Position numbers and translations under genes: made by a program. From Orychophragmus violaceus (Eukaryota; Streptophyta; Magnoliopsida; Brassicales; Brassicaceae): a stretch of 64,000 nt of DNA. The notes below the pieces were generated by a model. The model did no database searches and was not told where the DNA came from. It worked only from the letters and a program-made list of their open reading frames with translations. This document shows positions 44,840-56,670 of this stretch, piece after piece. Numbering within the stretch: the stretch's first letter is position 1; every line of letters starts with the position of its first letter. Where the stretch lies: NCBI GenBank assembly GCA_030180135.1, contig CM058236.1:8763357-8827356 (forward strand), written 5' to 3'.

Positions 44840-44993
44840 TAACTTTTTGCTTTTTGTTGAATATATACAATTTAATCTCATACCCAAGATCCAAGATCTA
44901 CTATCCATACTTGCACCATAGAAACGTGTGCTGGTGTGAGAAACCTACTTAAGGATTAGAGTGGACAAAAATGGTTATTGTAGAAACCGAACT
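44840..44993. repeat. Host repeat R1 copy 2, right part
   Basis: Matches 30124-30156 joined to 33507-33631. It provides the empty site for the Helitron of copy 1 at about 44870. Confidence 0.8.
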
Positions 44994-45308
44994 GGACCAA
45001 ATAAAAAAAGGTTTAATGTACAATTTATAATCATATATACTAAATAAATCATTATTAATTTGTTTATATTTTTAAGTAATTCTTAACTACATAATATCAT
45101 TCAACTGAATCGACACAAGACCAAATTACAAATGGTTTTAGATGATTCCCATTTTCATAAAACCAAAACATAAAAACATGGAACCGGATTTTTACCTAGC
45201 AAACCATATTGAATTGGACTTTAACCGAACGGTTTTAAGTATACAATTAAAACGTGCAGCGATGCTTTTCAAACCGTCGTTCTCAAAACGTTCGGTGTTT
45301 GACGACTG
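44994..45308. other. Unassigned spacer
   Basis: No gene or repeat recognised. Confidence 0.35.
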
Positions 45309-46089
45309 ATCTGACCCAGAGCCGTGCCTAGTGTATATGAAAAAGGGCTTTCGCCCCAAACCCCTTAGATATATAAACTTTTTTGAGGCCCCAATTTATA
45401 AAATATGTTGTATCAAATTAGTTTTTAAGAATGAATATGTTATTAATAGTCTTGAGTTCGACTCAGTTTGATTTCATGTTAGATAAATTTTCTTAATCCA
45501 TGCGCCTTTCCTCTTTTTTATTAATTTTCTCTTCTTAATCCACAATGTATATTTTTCTTCTCTTTGGTTGATACTTATTTTGGTAACAAGTAAGTCTCTT
45601 TCTCTATCAATATTCACCTATTTTTCTTTATTATTTATTTCTCTTAAAAGTGACAAACATATGTTAGTGCTTTTAAATTATTAGCTTAACATTTTCTACT
45701 ACTTCTTTTGTGATTTGAATGTTTACGCTATTAAAAGAATGACGAAAACATCTTTTAATCTATATAATTAATGTGGCAAAGAAAAATAGATATATTGATA
45801 ATTGATATATTGTTTACTTTAAACATTAATTGTAGCAATTATGTCTATGATAACATAATTAAATGGACAAAAAACTATATAAAAAATGATTATGTGAAAT
45901 CTCTCCAAATCTTTTCTTTGCAAGTTTTTTTATAAAAATTGTAAATCTTATTGAATTTGTGAGAATTACTGAATTGATGTCAAATCTGATTGGATGCTGA
46001 TTTAATATTACATTTTAATTATTAATAAGGCCTCATTTTTTATATTAGCCCTAGGCCTCTGTGAACCTTCGCATGGCACTGATCTGACC
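45309..46089. mobile_element. hAT-type non-autonomous element with 8-bp target duplication
   Basis: Element 45317-46081 (765 bp) is flanked by perfect atctgacc copies (45309-45316 and 46082-46089). The ends cagagccgtgcctag and (reverse) cagtgccatgcgaag are imperfect inverted repeats of the hAT CAGNGCC type. No transposase frame. Confidence 0.8.
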
Positions 46090-46786
46090 TAAAGTAGATG
46101 TATCATCTGACATTTTCCCAACCATGATGTTTCTCTATAGTTAAGAAAAAATCACCTAATATATACAAACGTGCAGTAATAATGGGCATGGCCAATATAA
46201 AATGAATAAAATTAAACTCATCATCACTATATATTTTCAACACTCGATCACACATTCTGTCCAAACTAGAGATTCTATTAACCCGAAACACAATGCTGAT
46301 CCTAAGACTGGCTCTCGCCGACGTCATCTCTGCCTCCGTGGCTGCACAATCATACTCAACGGCGTCGCTTGTAACCTATATATTCGGTGATTCGTTAACC
46401 GAAGTTGGTAACAACAATTATTTGCAATATTCGCTTGCGAGATCAGACTTTCCATGGTACGGAATTGATTTCTCCGGCGGCCAAGCTACCGGAAGATTCA
46501 CCAACGGTCGGACTATCGGCGATATCATATGTGCTTTCTCTCTCTTTCTTTATATATATATATATATATATATATGCATATACAATATGTATTAATTCTC
46601 ATCATTTACATGTGGCCATCTATACTAATATACACCATTCATTATACTTGATTCATTAAAAGTAGCATATCTTTTATAAACAACCAAATATATTTAGATA
46701 TGTATGATTCAAATTTTTTATTTTTATTTTTACTTTATATACACACTATTAACATCCATAAAACAATGATGTGTATATTATATAGC

Positions 46787-46986
46787 CAGGCCCGTCTCAA
46801 ACAATATTTAGGCCCTGTGCCCAATATAAATTTTGCAAATAAAGTTTCTAATTTGCACTTTTGATTAAAAAAAATTCCTAATTTACACAGTTTTTGAAAA
46901 AGGCCCTAATTATTAATGAAAATAGAAAAGAAAAATGAGGGACCCAGTGCAATTGCACACACGGCACACCCTTAGAGTCAGCACTG
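46787..46986. mobile_element. Small hAT-like MITE in GDSL intron 1
   Basis: About 200 bp starting caggcccgtctc and ending gtcagcactg. The caggc...gcactg ends resemble hAT-type terminal repeats, and the flanks (ttatatagc and attatagat) are similar but not an exact 8-bp duplication. Confidence 0.45.
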
Positions 46987-47129
46987 ATTATAGATACGAA
47001 GCTTGGGATCCTATCTCCACCACCATATCTATCGTTTTCACAAAATAAAGACGCATTTCTCAGCGGTATCAATTACGCATCCGGTGGAGCTGGCATCCTC
47101 AACGAAACCGGCCTTTACTTCGTATATAT

Positions 47130-48052
47130 ATATATGTTGGAACATATTTCAAGTAATAAAGTCTTGGGCTCTATAAAATATGTGTGTGTGTGAATGAGAA
47201 ATGAAATAGGCTATGCGCTCATAGAAGCCATAATATGTTTGCACATTTTAATGAGTAAACAAGTGTATAAAATGTCCCACATTGGTTAGATGAGAATTTT
47301 TTCACTAGTATAAATAAGGACATTTTCATGTCATATTTCAAATAGCTTGGATCAAACTATGGAGTGTGTGAGAGAGGATGGAAAGACCACACGCGCGCGC
47401 CGCCGTGCCGATCCGGGCCTGGGCTTGGGCTTGGGCTTGGGTCTTGGGTCTTGGGTATAGGGTATAGGCCTCTGCGCGCGTATTATTTTTTGGGAAATTT
47501 TTTGTTAAACCAAAATCAATTGGTTTGGTAGTTTAATCGGTTTGGTGATTTTAAATTAAACCAGTGGGCCTGGTTTAATGGTTGGTTCGTAAATGAGAGA
47601 ACATGCTCTCGCTTTTCTTCAACCTCCACTCACCGTGATTTCCGCTCCATCAGAAAAGTACGCTCCACTTACCGACACTTCCGCTCCACTTGCAGAGATC
47701 CTCTCGATATTTCTTCTATAAAGAACACGCTAAGGCTCTCAGTCATACATACGAAAACAAACTCATTCGTTAACAAAATCGTTCCACAATCTCTCTTCCA
47801 AAGTAAGTCTCGAGAGTGTACGTATTACTTTCGTTCGTTGGAAACGGTGTTCGAGTGATAGCGAAATCGTTTCGATATCGGTTTTATCCTGGGATTAGAT
47901 TGTCACGCATAACCGTCTCACCTGCGGGTGAGAATTCGAGTTAAGGAAAGAGACTTCATAGTCTCGACTCCGTTCATCTTTCCTTAACGTCTACACCATT
48001 CACAATTCATTCACCGATCACATATATCCCATAACTTGGGTCCTACAATATA
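47130..48052. repeat. Solo LTR (913 bp) in GDSL intron 2
   Basis: 47135-48047 starts tgttggaacatattt and ends gggtcctaca, flanked by atata on both sides (47130-47134, 48048-48052). It contains a ttctataaag TATA candidate near 47716 and a short ttgggc/ttgggt repeat at 47420-47455. No coding domains. Probably copia-derived, but the family is not certain. Confidence 0.75.
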
Positions 48053-48279
48053 TACTCTTAACTAACTCATTCTTTTTCTATAAGTTCCTTTGAGAAATTA
48101 AAATTTGGTTTGTTATTTTTATTGAGCAGATCCAAAGGTTGATGTTTGATGATCAAATAAATTGTTTGAAGAAAACTAAAGAGGTTATTAAGGCGAAAAT
48201 CGGAGATAGAGCTGCGAACAAGCATATTAATGATGCCATGTACTTCATTGGCTTAGGTATAACTTTAAATTCTTATCAT

Positions 48280-51187
48280 TTTTTTTTGATAATGGATAAA
48301 TTTATTGCCCAAAGGAAAACTGTACAAAAGTTTCTAATCAACTTCTTAACCCCAAAAAAAAATTTAAAAAGGGCTAAAGGAGAACAACTACAACAACAAA
48401 GCCAAAGCTAAGAGTAAGCAAACCAAAAAGCTAGGAGATTTTTAAAAGCCCTCCTATCCTGCATACTTAGAAGCTTATCCCTAACACAACGATCAATGGA
48501 TCTGAAAAGATGATGGGGAGACTGTGAAGAGCCTTGGTGAATCCAGAGGTTACACTCCCATCAAAGATAATAAACAGTAATTTGAACAACTGTCTTTTTA
48601 AGGAGTTGCTTGACATTGGCTGAGGATGACAAAACCCAGCTGATGAAAGAGGACCAATAAACGAAATTAATCCAAGAAAGACCGAGCTTATCCATCACCA
48701 TTCTCCAGACCTGAGCGGAATAATGACAATGAAGAAAGATATGCTCTCTATCTTCATTAGAGGCTTCACAAATAACACACAAAGGAGAGATGTTAAGACC
48801 CCAGCTGAGGAGGCGAGACTTGACCTGCAGTCGATCCAAATGTGCTAGCCAAAAAATAAAAGCATGCTTAGGTACATGACACTTATACCAAACCGCTTTG
48901 TACCAGGGCGTGCGAGGAGCTTTATGGCGCAAGAAGTGCCAAGTAGCAGAAGTAGAGAATGATTGAGAGCTTGAAGAATCACCCGGGATCCTCCATCTAA
49001 AAGAATCCGGACCTCTGCTCAGAGACGGCAAAGCAAACTGAGTGAGGATAATATGGAACTCCTGAGCTTGAGGAGAGCAAGCTGGTCGCAAAGACCATCC
49101 CAGATCAGTGCTAGAAGAAGCAACAATAGCATTACGAGAGATTCCCAATTGCTGTGGGTCCGAAGCACCAAAAATCATACAAGGGTCCCAAAGCACACCA
49201 CTTATCGAACCAGAAACTAGTATGAAGAACATTCCCATACTCCATATCAATAAACGGCCTAGCAGTAGAGCAAAGCCTAAGAAGTTGCTTCCAAATCCAG
49301 CTATCAGACTGCTTTTCCACAACATCCTAGAAGCTCCTGCCGTTACAGTAATAATATTTGGTCCAAGCGACCCAAAGTGAACCACTTGAAGCAAACAAAT
49401 TCCAAATTAACTTCAGACAAAGAACACGGTTCCAAGTATGAAGATCCCGAAGGCCAAGACCACCTTCCTCCTTAGGTAAACAAATATTATGCCAAGCCAC
49501 CTTAATGCCTGTGGTCTTACGAATGGTGCCATTCCAAATGAATCTACTACACATATGTTCAATACGCTTGATACAACCTCTGGGTAGTATAAAAGCCTGC
49601 ATCCAATAGTTCAGGGTACTATTAATGACAGACACAACTAACTGGAGTCGTCCAGGATAGGAAAGAGCTCTATTTTCCTAACTATTAAACCACTTAGCAA
49701 GAGAATCCATTAGAGGTTCATAGTCACGCTTTTGGAGCTTGCGCTGTAGGAGAGGAAGGCCCAAATACCGCAAAGGGAAGGATCCAAAATGAAAGCCAGA
49801 ACCAGAAGAGACCACAGTTTCTGTTTGACTAAAGCCAACAATGAAGAGAGTTGACTTGTCTCTATTCATTCCAATACCAGATAGAGCCTGAAAAGTATCA
49901 AGGAAGCCTAAGATGCCCTGCAGAGAAGACGGATTCCTATCATAAAGGATCATCAAATCATCAGCAAAAGAGAGATGAGAAATCTTCTGTGAGATAGCTT
50001 TGGGGTGATAACCTACAGCTCCTGCTTCAAATCCATTTGCCAGAGAAGAAGAGAAGTACTCCATCGCTATTAGGAAAAGATAATCCACATGTTTCACCAT
50101 TGACCACCACTAAAAAAGAAGCAGAGGAGATACACTCCTAAATCCAAGAGATAAACTGCTCAGGAAACCCGAGGGTAAGAGAACACGAAGAAGGAAATCC
50201 CAATTTAAAGAATCAAAAGCCTTCTGAATATCAACCTTGAGAAGACCCTCCATGATATATCAGTTCTTGAAAAACCTTGCACCATCTCCTTTGCAAGCAG
50301 GATGTTCTCCACAATAAGACGACCCTCCACAATCGCTGAATGAGAGGGTGAAATAAGCTCAAATACAGTCTTGATATTATCTTTGCTACCACTTTATAAG
50401 CAACATTCATACACGATATTGGAAGAAAATCTTTTAAACTCTCAACATTTATAACCTTAGGGATAATGCAAATTAGGGTGCAGTTCCACTGAGATAGAAG
50501 CTTGCCAGAAAGAAAAACCTCCTGAATTGCCAACGTAAAGTCATAGCCAAGGACAGGCCAAGCATGTTTAAGAAACTCTCCCGTGAATCCATCAGGACCA
50601 GGGGATTTATTATTAGGCAGTTTAAAAACCACATCTCTAGGTAACAGGTGCAATAAGAAGCTGCTTCAAAGACTGGGAACAATGCATCTTGGTGTTCCTA
50701 TCGATTTCAAGGAGCTGATCTTGTGTAAGAGGAGGATTAGACGTGCCTAACAAAGCAGTAAAGAACCCAATACTATGTTCCTTTATCCCCTGATAGGAGT
50801 CAATTCGATGAGCCCCATCTAACAAATAGTGAATATGATTCCTTGATCTTCTAGCCATTACTTTAAGAAAAAAGAAACGGGTACACAGGTTTCCATGCTT
50901 CATCCAAGTCACCCTGGAGCGCTGCCTGAAAAAAGCCTCTTCAGCTAGAGCTAAGGAGTACCAACGCAAGTAAGCATCCTTCTCCTGCTGTGCCAAAGCA
51001 CTACATGGATTAGCCGGAAGGTTTGCCTGAACAGAGTGTAACACAGAAAGGGCTTCTGCAACACGTTGTTCAATACTAGAATAATTTGCTTTATGAAACT
51101 CCTTCATCTTCTTAGAAAAGGAAAACATCTCAGAACCTCGTATAGAAACAGATGTCCAATAAGTCGCCACCATTGATAAGAAACAAG
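48280..51187 (-). mobile_element. LINE C (L1-type), 3' two thirds, in GDSL intron 3
   Basis: Minus-strand L1 whose poly(A) appears as the T run at 48280-48288, directly inside the GDSL intron 3 donor region. It contains the RT, connection and zinc-finger (zf-RVT) regions. Its 5' part is cut by CACTA 2 at 51188, and the missing endonuclease and ORF1 should lie right of the window. Confidence 0.8.
48561..51187 (-). pseudogene. LINE C ORF2: RT and zf-RVT domain
   Basis: From the 5' side: FSKKMKEFHKANYSSIEQRV linker, FLKVMARRSRNHIHYL (50637-51187); RT fingers NKSPGPDGFTGEFLKHAW and LKDFLPISCMNVAYKVVAKI (50231-50653); RT palm with catalytic ISHLSFADDLMILYD and GMNRDKSTLF (49678-50100); connection LPRGCIKRIEHMCSRFIWNG (49327-49635); zf-RVT region ATWHFLRHKAPRTPWYKAVW, CHVPKHAFIFWLAHLDRL, CVICEASNEDREHIFLHC (48561-49394). 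Each piece is in a different frame or ends in a stop, so at least four disruptions are present. Confidence 0.8.
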
Positions 51188-51207
51188 TACTACAAGAAAA
51201 CAGGGCC

Positions 51208-51465
51208 ATTACCGACGGAAGAAATTCCGTCAGAAATTACAGACGATAAAACGAGGACTTTCCGACGGGACGTTTTCCGACGGTTTTCTCATTCCATCGG
51301 AAACACCCGACGGTAAACCGATGGTTTAATTTTCCGTCAGTTTTTCGTTGTATTTCGGTCGGTTTAGCGTCGGTTCAATATAGCCGTTAATATGACCGTT
51401 AATGTGACCGTTGGGTCGACTAGAAAACGACCGATTTCCGACGGAAATCCATCGGAAATTATTCT
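51208..51465 (+). promoter_or_regulatory. CACTA 2 subterminal repeat region
   Basis: More than ten ccgacgg/ccgtcgg-type strings in both orientations. This is the classic arrangement bound by the TNPA-type protein in En/Spm elements. Confidence 0.8.
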
Positions 51466-51513
51466 ACATATACCTCATCCCTCCTCTCTTCCCCTCCACA
51501 CCTATCCCTCCAT

Positions 51514-51515
<2 letters not shown>

Positions 51516-51569
<54 letters not shown>
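51516..51569 (+). repeat. (CT)27 microsatellite in transposase leader
   Basis: 54 bp of pure CT, 24 bp upstream of the transposase ATG at 51593. Confidence 0.95.
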
Positions 51570-51570
<1 letters not shown>

Positions 51571-51592
51571 ATATTTCTAGTAACCGAGAAAA

Positions 51593-54500
51593 ATGTCTTC
51601 TTCTAACTATTATAGATCGTGGATGCAGAGTTAGGATTGATGAGGCGACGAAGCTAGTGGACCGGGAATATGCACTCGGTATTGCAGAGTTTATGTCGCT
51701 AGCTTGCAATCAACCACATACGCTGAAAAAGGGTAAGTTAAGATGTCCATGTACTAATTGCCGAAATTTTAGAAATCTTACGATTGGCGAAGTATGGTTT
51801 CACTTGTATTCGGTTGGGTTTATGTCGGGTTATAAGATTTGGTATCTTCATGGGGAAGCTTCGGATAATGCAAGTAGTAGTAGAGAACATTACAGTTGTA
51901 CTAGTACTAGGGAACCTAATGTTACTTCTAGCGAACCTTATACTACCGATGTAGATTTTGGTGTAAGCACCATTCAGATGGTTAATGATGCACACAGAGA
52001 AAATATTCCTGAGGTAGGTGAATATCAAATTCCTAGGGTAGGTGAGGAACCAAATGTAGAATCTAGGAGATTTTTTGACATGTTAGATGCAGCGAAGCAG
52101 CCGCTTTACGATGGTTGCACAGAAGGTTATTCTCCATTATCAGCTGCTACAAGATTAATGGGCATAAAGACGGACTACAATCTGACGGAAGAATGTGTGC
52201 ATGAGATTTGCGAGTTTGTGAAAGATATTCTTCCAGAAGATAACCTTGCGCCGGGTTCATACAACGAGGTCGAGAAACTTGTACAAGGGCTGGGATTACC
52301 GTATGAGATGATAGATGTATGCATCGAAAATTGTATGATATATTGGCGAGAAGATGAATTCCGTCTGGATTGTAAATTCTGTAAGAAGCCGTGCTATGAG
52401 GATAGAAGGAGAAGAGCTAAGGTTCCGTTCAAGCGAATGTGGTATGTGCCGTTAACCGATAGGCTGACTGCGGGGGAAATGGCAGTTATTGAGATGGCAT
52501 GCTAAGGTTCTGTAAGAAGCCGTGCTATGAGGATACCAGTCGAAGCGAACTGCGGGGGAAATGAGATGGCATGCTGAGCATAGAAGAGGAGCAGAGATTG
52601 CACATCCGTCGGATGCTGAAGCGTGGCAACATTTTCAGAGAGTATATCCAGATTTTGCATACGAGCCATGTAACGTGTACCTCGGATTATGCACAGATGG
52701 TTTTAACCCGTTTGGAAGGCATGGGAGACAATATTCGTGTGGCCATTGATTCTGACTCCTTATAACCTACCGCCGACTATGTGCATGCGTCGAGAGTTTC
52801 TTTTCCTCTCTGTACTCGTTCCCGGTCCAGAGCATCCAAGAAGATCACTTGATGTATTCTTGCAGCCACTGATACATGAGTTGCAAATGTTATGGCTGCC
52901 CAGTGTTGTAGCATATGATGTTTCATGCAAGGAAATTTTTTGGATGAGGGTTGCATTGATGTCGACCATTAGCGATTTCCCGACTTATGGCATGTTATCA
53001 GGATGGACAACACATGGGAAGTTAGCATGTCCGTATTGTCAGGAAAAGACCGAAGCATTCCAATTGAAGAATGGACGCAAATCGTGTTGGTTTGATTATC
53101 ATAGAAGATTTATACCGCAAGATCATCCATATCGGAAAACACTAAACTTTTTTCGAAGAAGAGGAAATTGTTTGATGATCCTATTCTCCAAGATGATGGG
53201 TTGACTACTTTGTGTCTTTTGGAAACTTTTAGTGCACTAAGAACTCGTGAATGTGGTGGAAATGGGCATGAGAATGTATACGCAGCTGGTTTGTCCCACA
53301 ACTGGCACAAGCAAAGCATTTTTTGGGATTTACCATATTGGAAGGACCAGTTACTAAGGCATAATCTTGATGTCATGCACATTGAGAAAATTTTCTTCGA
53401 TAACATTATGAACACTCTTCTCAACGTGCAAGGGAAGACGAAAGATAATATGAAGTCTAGGCTTGATTTGCCTGAAATTTGTGATCGGCCTGAACTTCAT
53501 CTCCAGAAGAACGGAAAACCGCCAATTCCAGCATATTGGGTAGACTCGAAGTCGAAGGAAGAGTTATTTCAGTGGATTATGCTACAAGTTAAATTCCCTG
53601 ACGGGTATGCATCAAACTTGCGTAATTGTGTGGACACTAATGGAGGAAAGTTTATCGGAATGAAGAGTCATGATTGTCATGTGATGATGCAGCGACTCCT
53701 ACCGTTTGCATTTGCTCATCTCCTTCCTCGAGATGTCCACAAAGCAATTGCAGCTGTCGGATCTTTTCTCAGGGATATATCCACCATGTCACTCACTATT
53801 GATGGGATCAGAAATCTGGAGCAAAACATTCCTAAAATCTTATGCAATCTGGAAAAGATATTTCCACCGTCTTTCTTCGATGTCATGGAACATTTGCCTA
53901 TTCATCTACTGGGTGATGCTAGAATTGGTGGTCCGGTACAATATCGGTGGATGTATCCTTTCGAGCGCTATATTTTCCACCTTAAAAAGAAGGTGAAGAA
54001 TCCCGCTAAAGTGGAGGGCTCTATTGCCGCTCAATATAACAACGAAGAGACTGCGACCTTTTCTGGCTACTACTTCCCTTCGCAAGTACGCACAAGGAGC
54101 AGGCGCCCAGCTAGGAACGATGATAGGGGCGAGAGGCAAATTTATCGGTCAGTTGTTCCTAACATTTTTCAACAGGTTGGGCGGTTAAGTGGAAAAGTAG
54201 GCAAGCGGCAACTAACAACTCAAGAGCATACACATCTCCACAAGTACATTCTAACCAACTGCGAGGAAGTATTTGAATATGAGAGGTATACATGTTAGAT
54301 TTATGATTTTTTATTGCACTTTCTTTACTTATTTATATTTTTTAACTTTTTGTAGGTTATATATGGAAGCTCTCCAGTTTCATCATCCATAATTGAACGA
54401 AGGCGAACGTGAGGCTCGGAAACAAAAATACTTCAGCCACTGGTTAACCTTTTATGTAAGAATTTGTTTCTCGAATATTATAAAACACTTAAGAAATTGA

Positions 54501-55316
54501 GTAACTTTTTGTAACTTTGATGTGATCATATTGTTAGGTCCGGGAGGAACTCAAAGCTGGACGCACCCCCGTTGATTGGTTATTTGACATAATAGAGGGC
54601 CTCCATTACACCGCAAAGTCTTATCCGAGATATTGCACTAGGGGGTACGCATTTAAGGTGCATGTAGAAGGGTCAACAAGAATTACTGCCGATCACGGAG
54701 TTTCATCTGCTTCTGGCGAAGTTGTCTACTATGGTATTCTTAAAGAAATACTAGAAGTAAAGTACATAGGGAAGCTTGGAATGCGATGTATAGTTTTTCT
54801 ATGCGATTGGTTTAACCCGATCCTAGGGCAAGGTGTTGTGATGGATGAGTTTGGTGTGACGTCGATTAATTCGAGCAAAAAACTAAGAAACTACGATCCT
54901 TTCATTATTGCTTCACAAGCAGATAAGGTTAGTAATTGCAAATAATTATGTTTGGAATTTTGATATTAAATAAACATTAAATTTCTTAATATAACATTTA
55001 CGCAGGTGTGTTACATTCCATACCCTCGACTAACTTATAAAAATGATCCATGGATCATCGTTACAAAAATAAACCCTCGAGGGAAGGTGTATGGAGTTGA
55101 AGAACGCAAAGTAGAGCCCTTACAATCAAGTGGAAGTGATTTTATAGCTCCTGTAGAAGAATCGCTTGAAGTTAATTTAGTTGTCGACTTTAGTCAATTC
55201 GGGGCATTGTTCTTCATTCAGAATCCGAAGAAGAAAGAGGCGAATTTGATGACACCGACTCAATTTCTTCCGACTACGATTCAGAGAGTGATGGAGAATA
55301 AAAATGTATTATGATA
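51593..55316 (+). pseudogene. CACTA 2 TNP2-type transposase
   Basis: DDE-type transposase that would cut and paste the element. It starts MSSSNYYRSWMQS at 51593; one extra base near 51630 shifts the frame. N-terminal transposase-associated domain: CPCTNCRNFRNLTIGEVWFH. Transposase_21 core: RRFFDMLDAAKQPLYDGC, KVPFKRMWYVPLTDRL, LTPYNLPPTMCMRREFLFL, LACPYCQEKTEAF, CWFDYHRRFIPQDHPYR, HNLDVMHIEKIFFDN. DUF4218-like: LLPFAFAHLLPRDVHKAI, MYPFERYIFHLKKKVKN. DUF4216-like (54540-55316): VYYGILKEILEVKYIGKLG, FIIASQADK. An acidic C-terminal tail is readable in another frame to 55309. Introns near 54296-54357, 54456-54538 and 54928-55005. Breaks: frameshift at 51630, a scrambled duplication at 52391-52565, frame changes near 52740 and 53170, a stop near 54393, and a frameshift near 55220. 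Confidence 0.85.
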
Positions 55317-55480
55317 TAAACATTTATGATAGTTTTAAAATTAAAAAAATGTATTATGCTTTAAACATTTATAATAGTTTTAAAGTAATAATAACATATT
55401 ATGTTGATTAATTGATAAATTGTTTTTTATGATTATATTAATAAGAATGTATATATATAGCCAATTGTATCAAAAGTACA
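55317..55480 (+). other. AT-rich spacer after transposase gene
   Basis: Transposase 3' untranslated sequence; a short direct repeat aaaatgtattatg-ttaaacatttat is present. No gene. Confidence 0.4.
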
Positions 55481-55560
55481 TTGTACTTCTTAACTCAACT
55501 GGTCAGTAAACACTACTAGCACTTAAGTCATCCAGTGTTCGAACCTCGCTTGGTGCAAAA
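55481..55560 (+). repeat. tRNA-like A/B-box module 1
   Basis: taactcaactggtcag (A-box like, 55491-55506) and gtgttcgaacctcg (B-box like, near 55536-55549). Same layout as the module at 56671-56750. Not a foldable complete tRNA as far as I can see. Confidence 0.55.
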
Positions 55561-55584
55561 AATATTTTTGTTTATTAGAATTTT

Positions 55585-55765
55585 AGTTTCCGACGGATAA
55601 CCGTCGGTTTACCGTCGGTTTATCGTCGGAAATATTTATTAAACGGTCAAGACGCGCAGTAAATCTCTACTCTTCCCTATGCAACGTCTTGGTAAATGTC
55701 TTTTCGGAATTAACTCAATTTCTGACGGAATTTTGTCGGTTTTACCGTCGGTATTTTTTGTATAT
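55585..55765 (+). promoter_or_regulatory. CCGACGG block and TATA before accessory gene copy 1
   Basis: ccgacggataaccgtcgg, taccgtcggtttatcgtcgg, gacggaattttgtcgg and accgtcggtattttttg, followed by tatatatac at 55761. Confidence 0.6.
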
Positions 55766-55820
55766 ATACACGTCCATTTCATGAGTTTTTCATTCAAATC
55801 ACAAACACAAAAAACTTACC

Positions 55821-56374
55821 AAATGGATTTAGTTTATTTCTCTCCCGAAGCCCGCGAATCTGCATTACGCGAGATTGGAATGCCGGGTCGGGGACATCTT
55901 CCCAATCTCGACCCAACCTGGCAGGCTCACCGGGCGGTTTGGTTCGGATACAATGCGGTTATTATATCCGTAACCAGTGACATCATTGAGACACGCTGGT
56001 CTGGCGGATATCTGACGTACTACCACTGCCGACGTCCTTGAAGGAACCTTGGTTCAGTGATTTTCTCGTAAGTAATGTTTTTTATTTTTTAGAAATTATT
56101 ATAATGGATTTAAAATTAATTTTTTTAAAAAAAATTATAGGAATACTTCACCTGCTCCGCGGACAATTTGTTCATCGTCTGGCGGGAATTCCACAGGACT
56201 GCTAGGCGGGTTTTCCAGACAAAGATGCGGCAGTTGAAGCTACGTTGGGAAAGAGGAGAAGAAAGACCTGCTTGGATTCATGCGAGGTCTTGGAACTTGA
56301 TGGTGAACCAATGGCGGGAGACGGACGTCGGAGATTGGTTCACCAACCAATTCCCGAACTACAATAGATTTTAA
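55821..56374 (+). pseudogene. CACTA 2 small accessory gene, copy 1
   Basis: Two exons: 55821-56067 (MDLVYFSPEARESALREIGM, AVWFGYNAVIISVTSDIIE) and 56141-56374 (YFTCSADNLFIVWREFHRTA, RRVFQTKMRQLKLRW, SWNLMVNQWRETDVGDWF) with a GTAAGT donor and a TATAG acceptor. Exon 1 contains a one-base shift near 56027, after which frame 2 reads to the donor. Predicted about 160 residues, basic and Trp-rich. The second exon resembles the N-terminal part of PF03004-type transposases (WREFH...A..V...KM pattern). No known function. The same gene occurs in CACTA 1 and again at 57407. Confidence 0.6.
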
Positions 56375-56524
56375 ATTATGTTGTTTTTAATTTCATGTAA
56401 TGTTTAAAATTTCTGTTATTAAACTATGTTTTAATTTTTGTTATAAATCTATGTTATGTTTTATTTTTTTTTAATAAACAAAATAATAGCTTATTAATAT
56501 ATATAATTTTTATGGAATTGTAAA

Positions 56525-56610
56525 TGACTAATTCAAAATGGCTCAACTGGTTTTAAGGGAAAGAGCATATAAGGAGAGATGGGGGGGTTCGACCCGAGCT
56601 TCCCACCATT
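56525..56610 (+). repeat. tRNA-like A/B-box module 2
   Basis: tggctcaactgg (56539-56550) and gggttcgaccc (56585-56595). A/B spacing about 35 bp, similar to real type I tRNA genes and plant SINEs. Confidence 0.55.
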
Positions 56611-56670
56611 TTATGTTTTCCGTCGGTTACTCTTTCTAGAATATTTATAAAAAATTGTATCAAATGATCA

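Larger units (their letters stand above)
46293..48256 (+). pseudogene. GDSL esterase/lipase gene, exons 1-3, interrupted
   Basis: Host gene of the SGNH/GDSL hydrolase family, secreted serine esterases. Exon 1 (46293-46530): hydrophobic N-terminus consistent with a signal peptide, then block I FGDSLTEVGNNNYLQYSL with the catalytic Ser, and FTNGRTIGDII. Exon 2 (46994-47121): LGILSPPPYLSFSQNKDAF, INYASGGAGILNETGLYF. Exon 3 (48130-48256): LMFDDQINCLKKTKEVIKAK, NKHINDAMYFIGL. GT/AG borders and phases (1, 0, 1) join without a stop, as in intact relatives. The remaining exons, including the GSND block, the GxxPxGC region and the DxxH catalytic pair, are not in the window. Intron 1 holds a MITE, intron 2 a solo LTR, and intron 3 a LINE with a CACTA and a copia element inside. 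Transcription through more than 15 kb of transposons is unlikely, so I call it disrupted. Confidence 0.8.
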
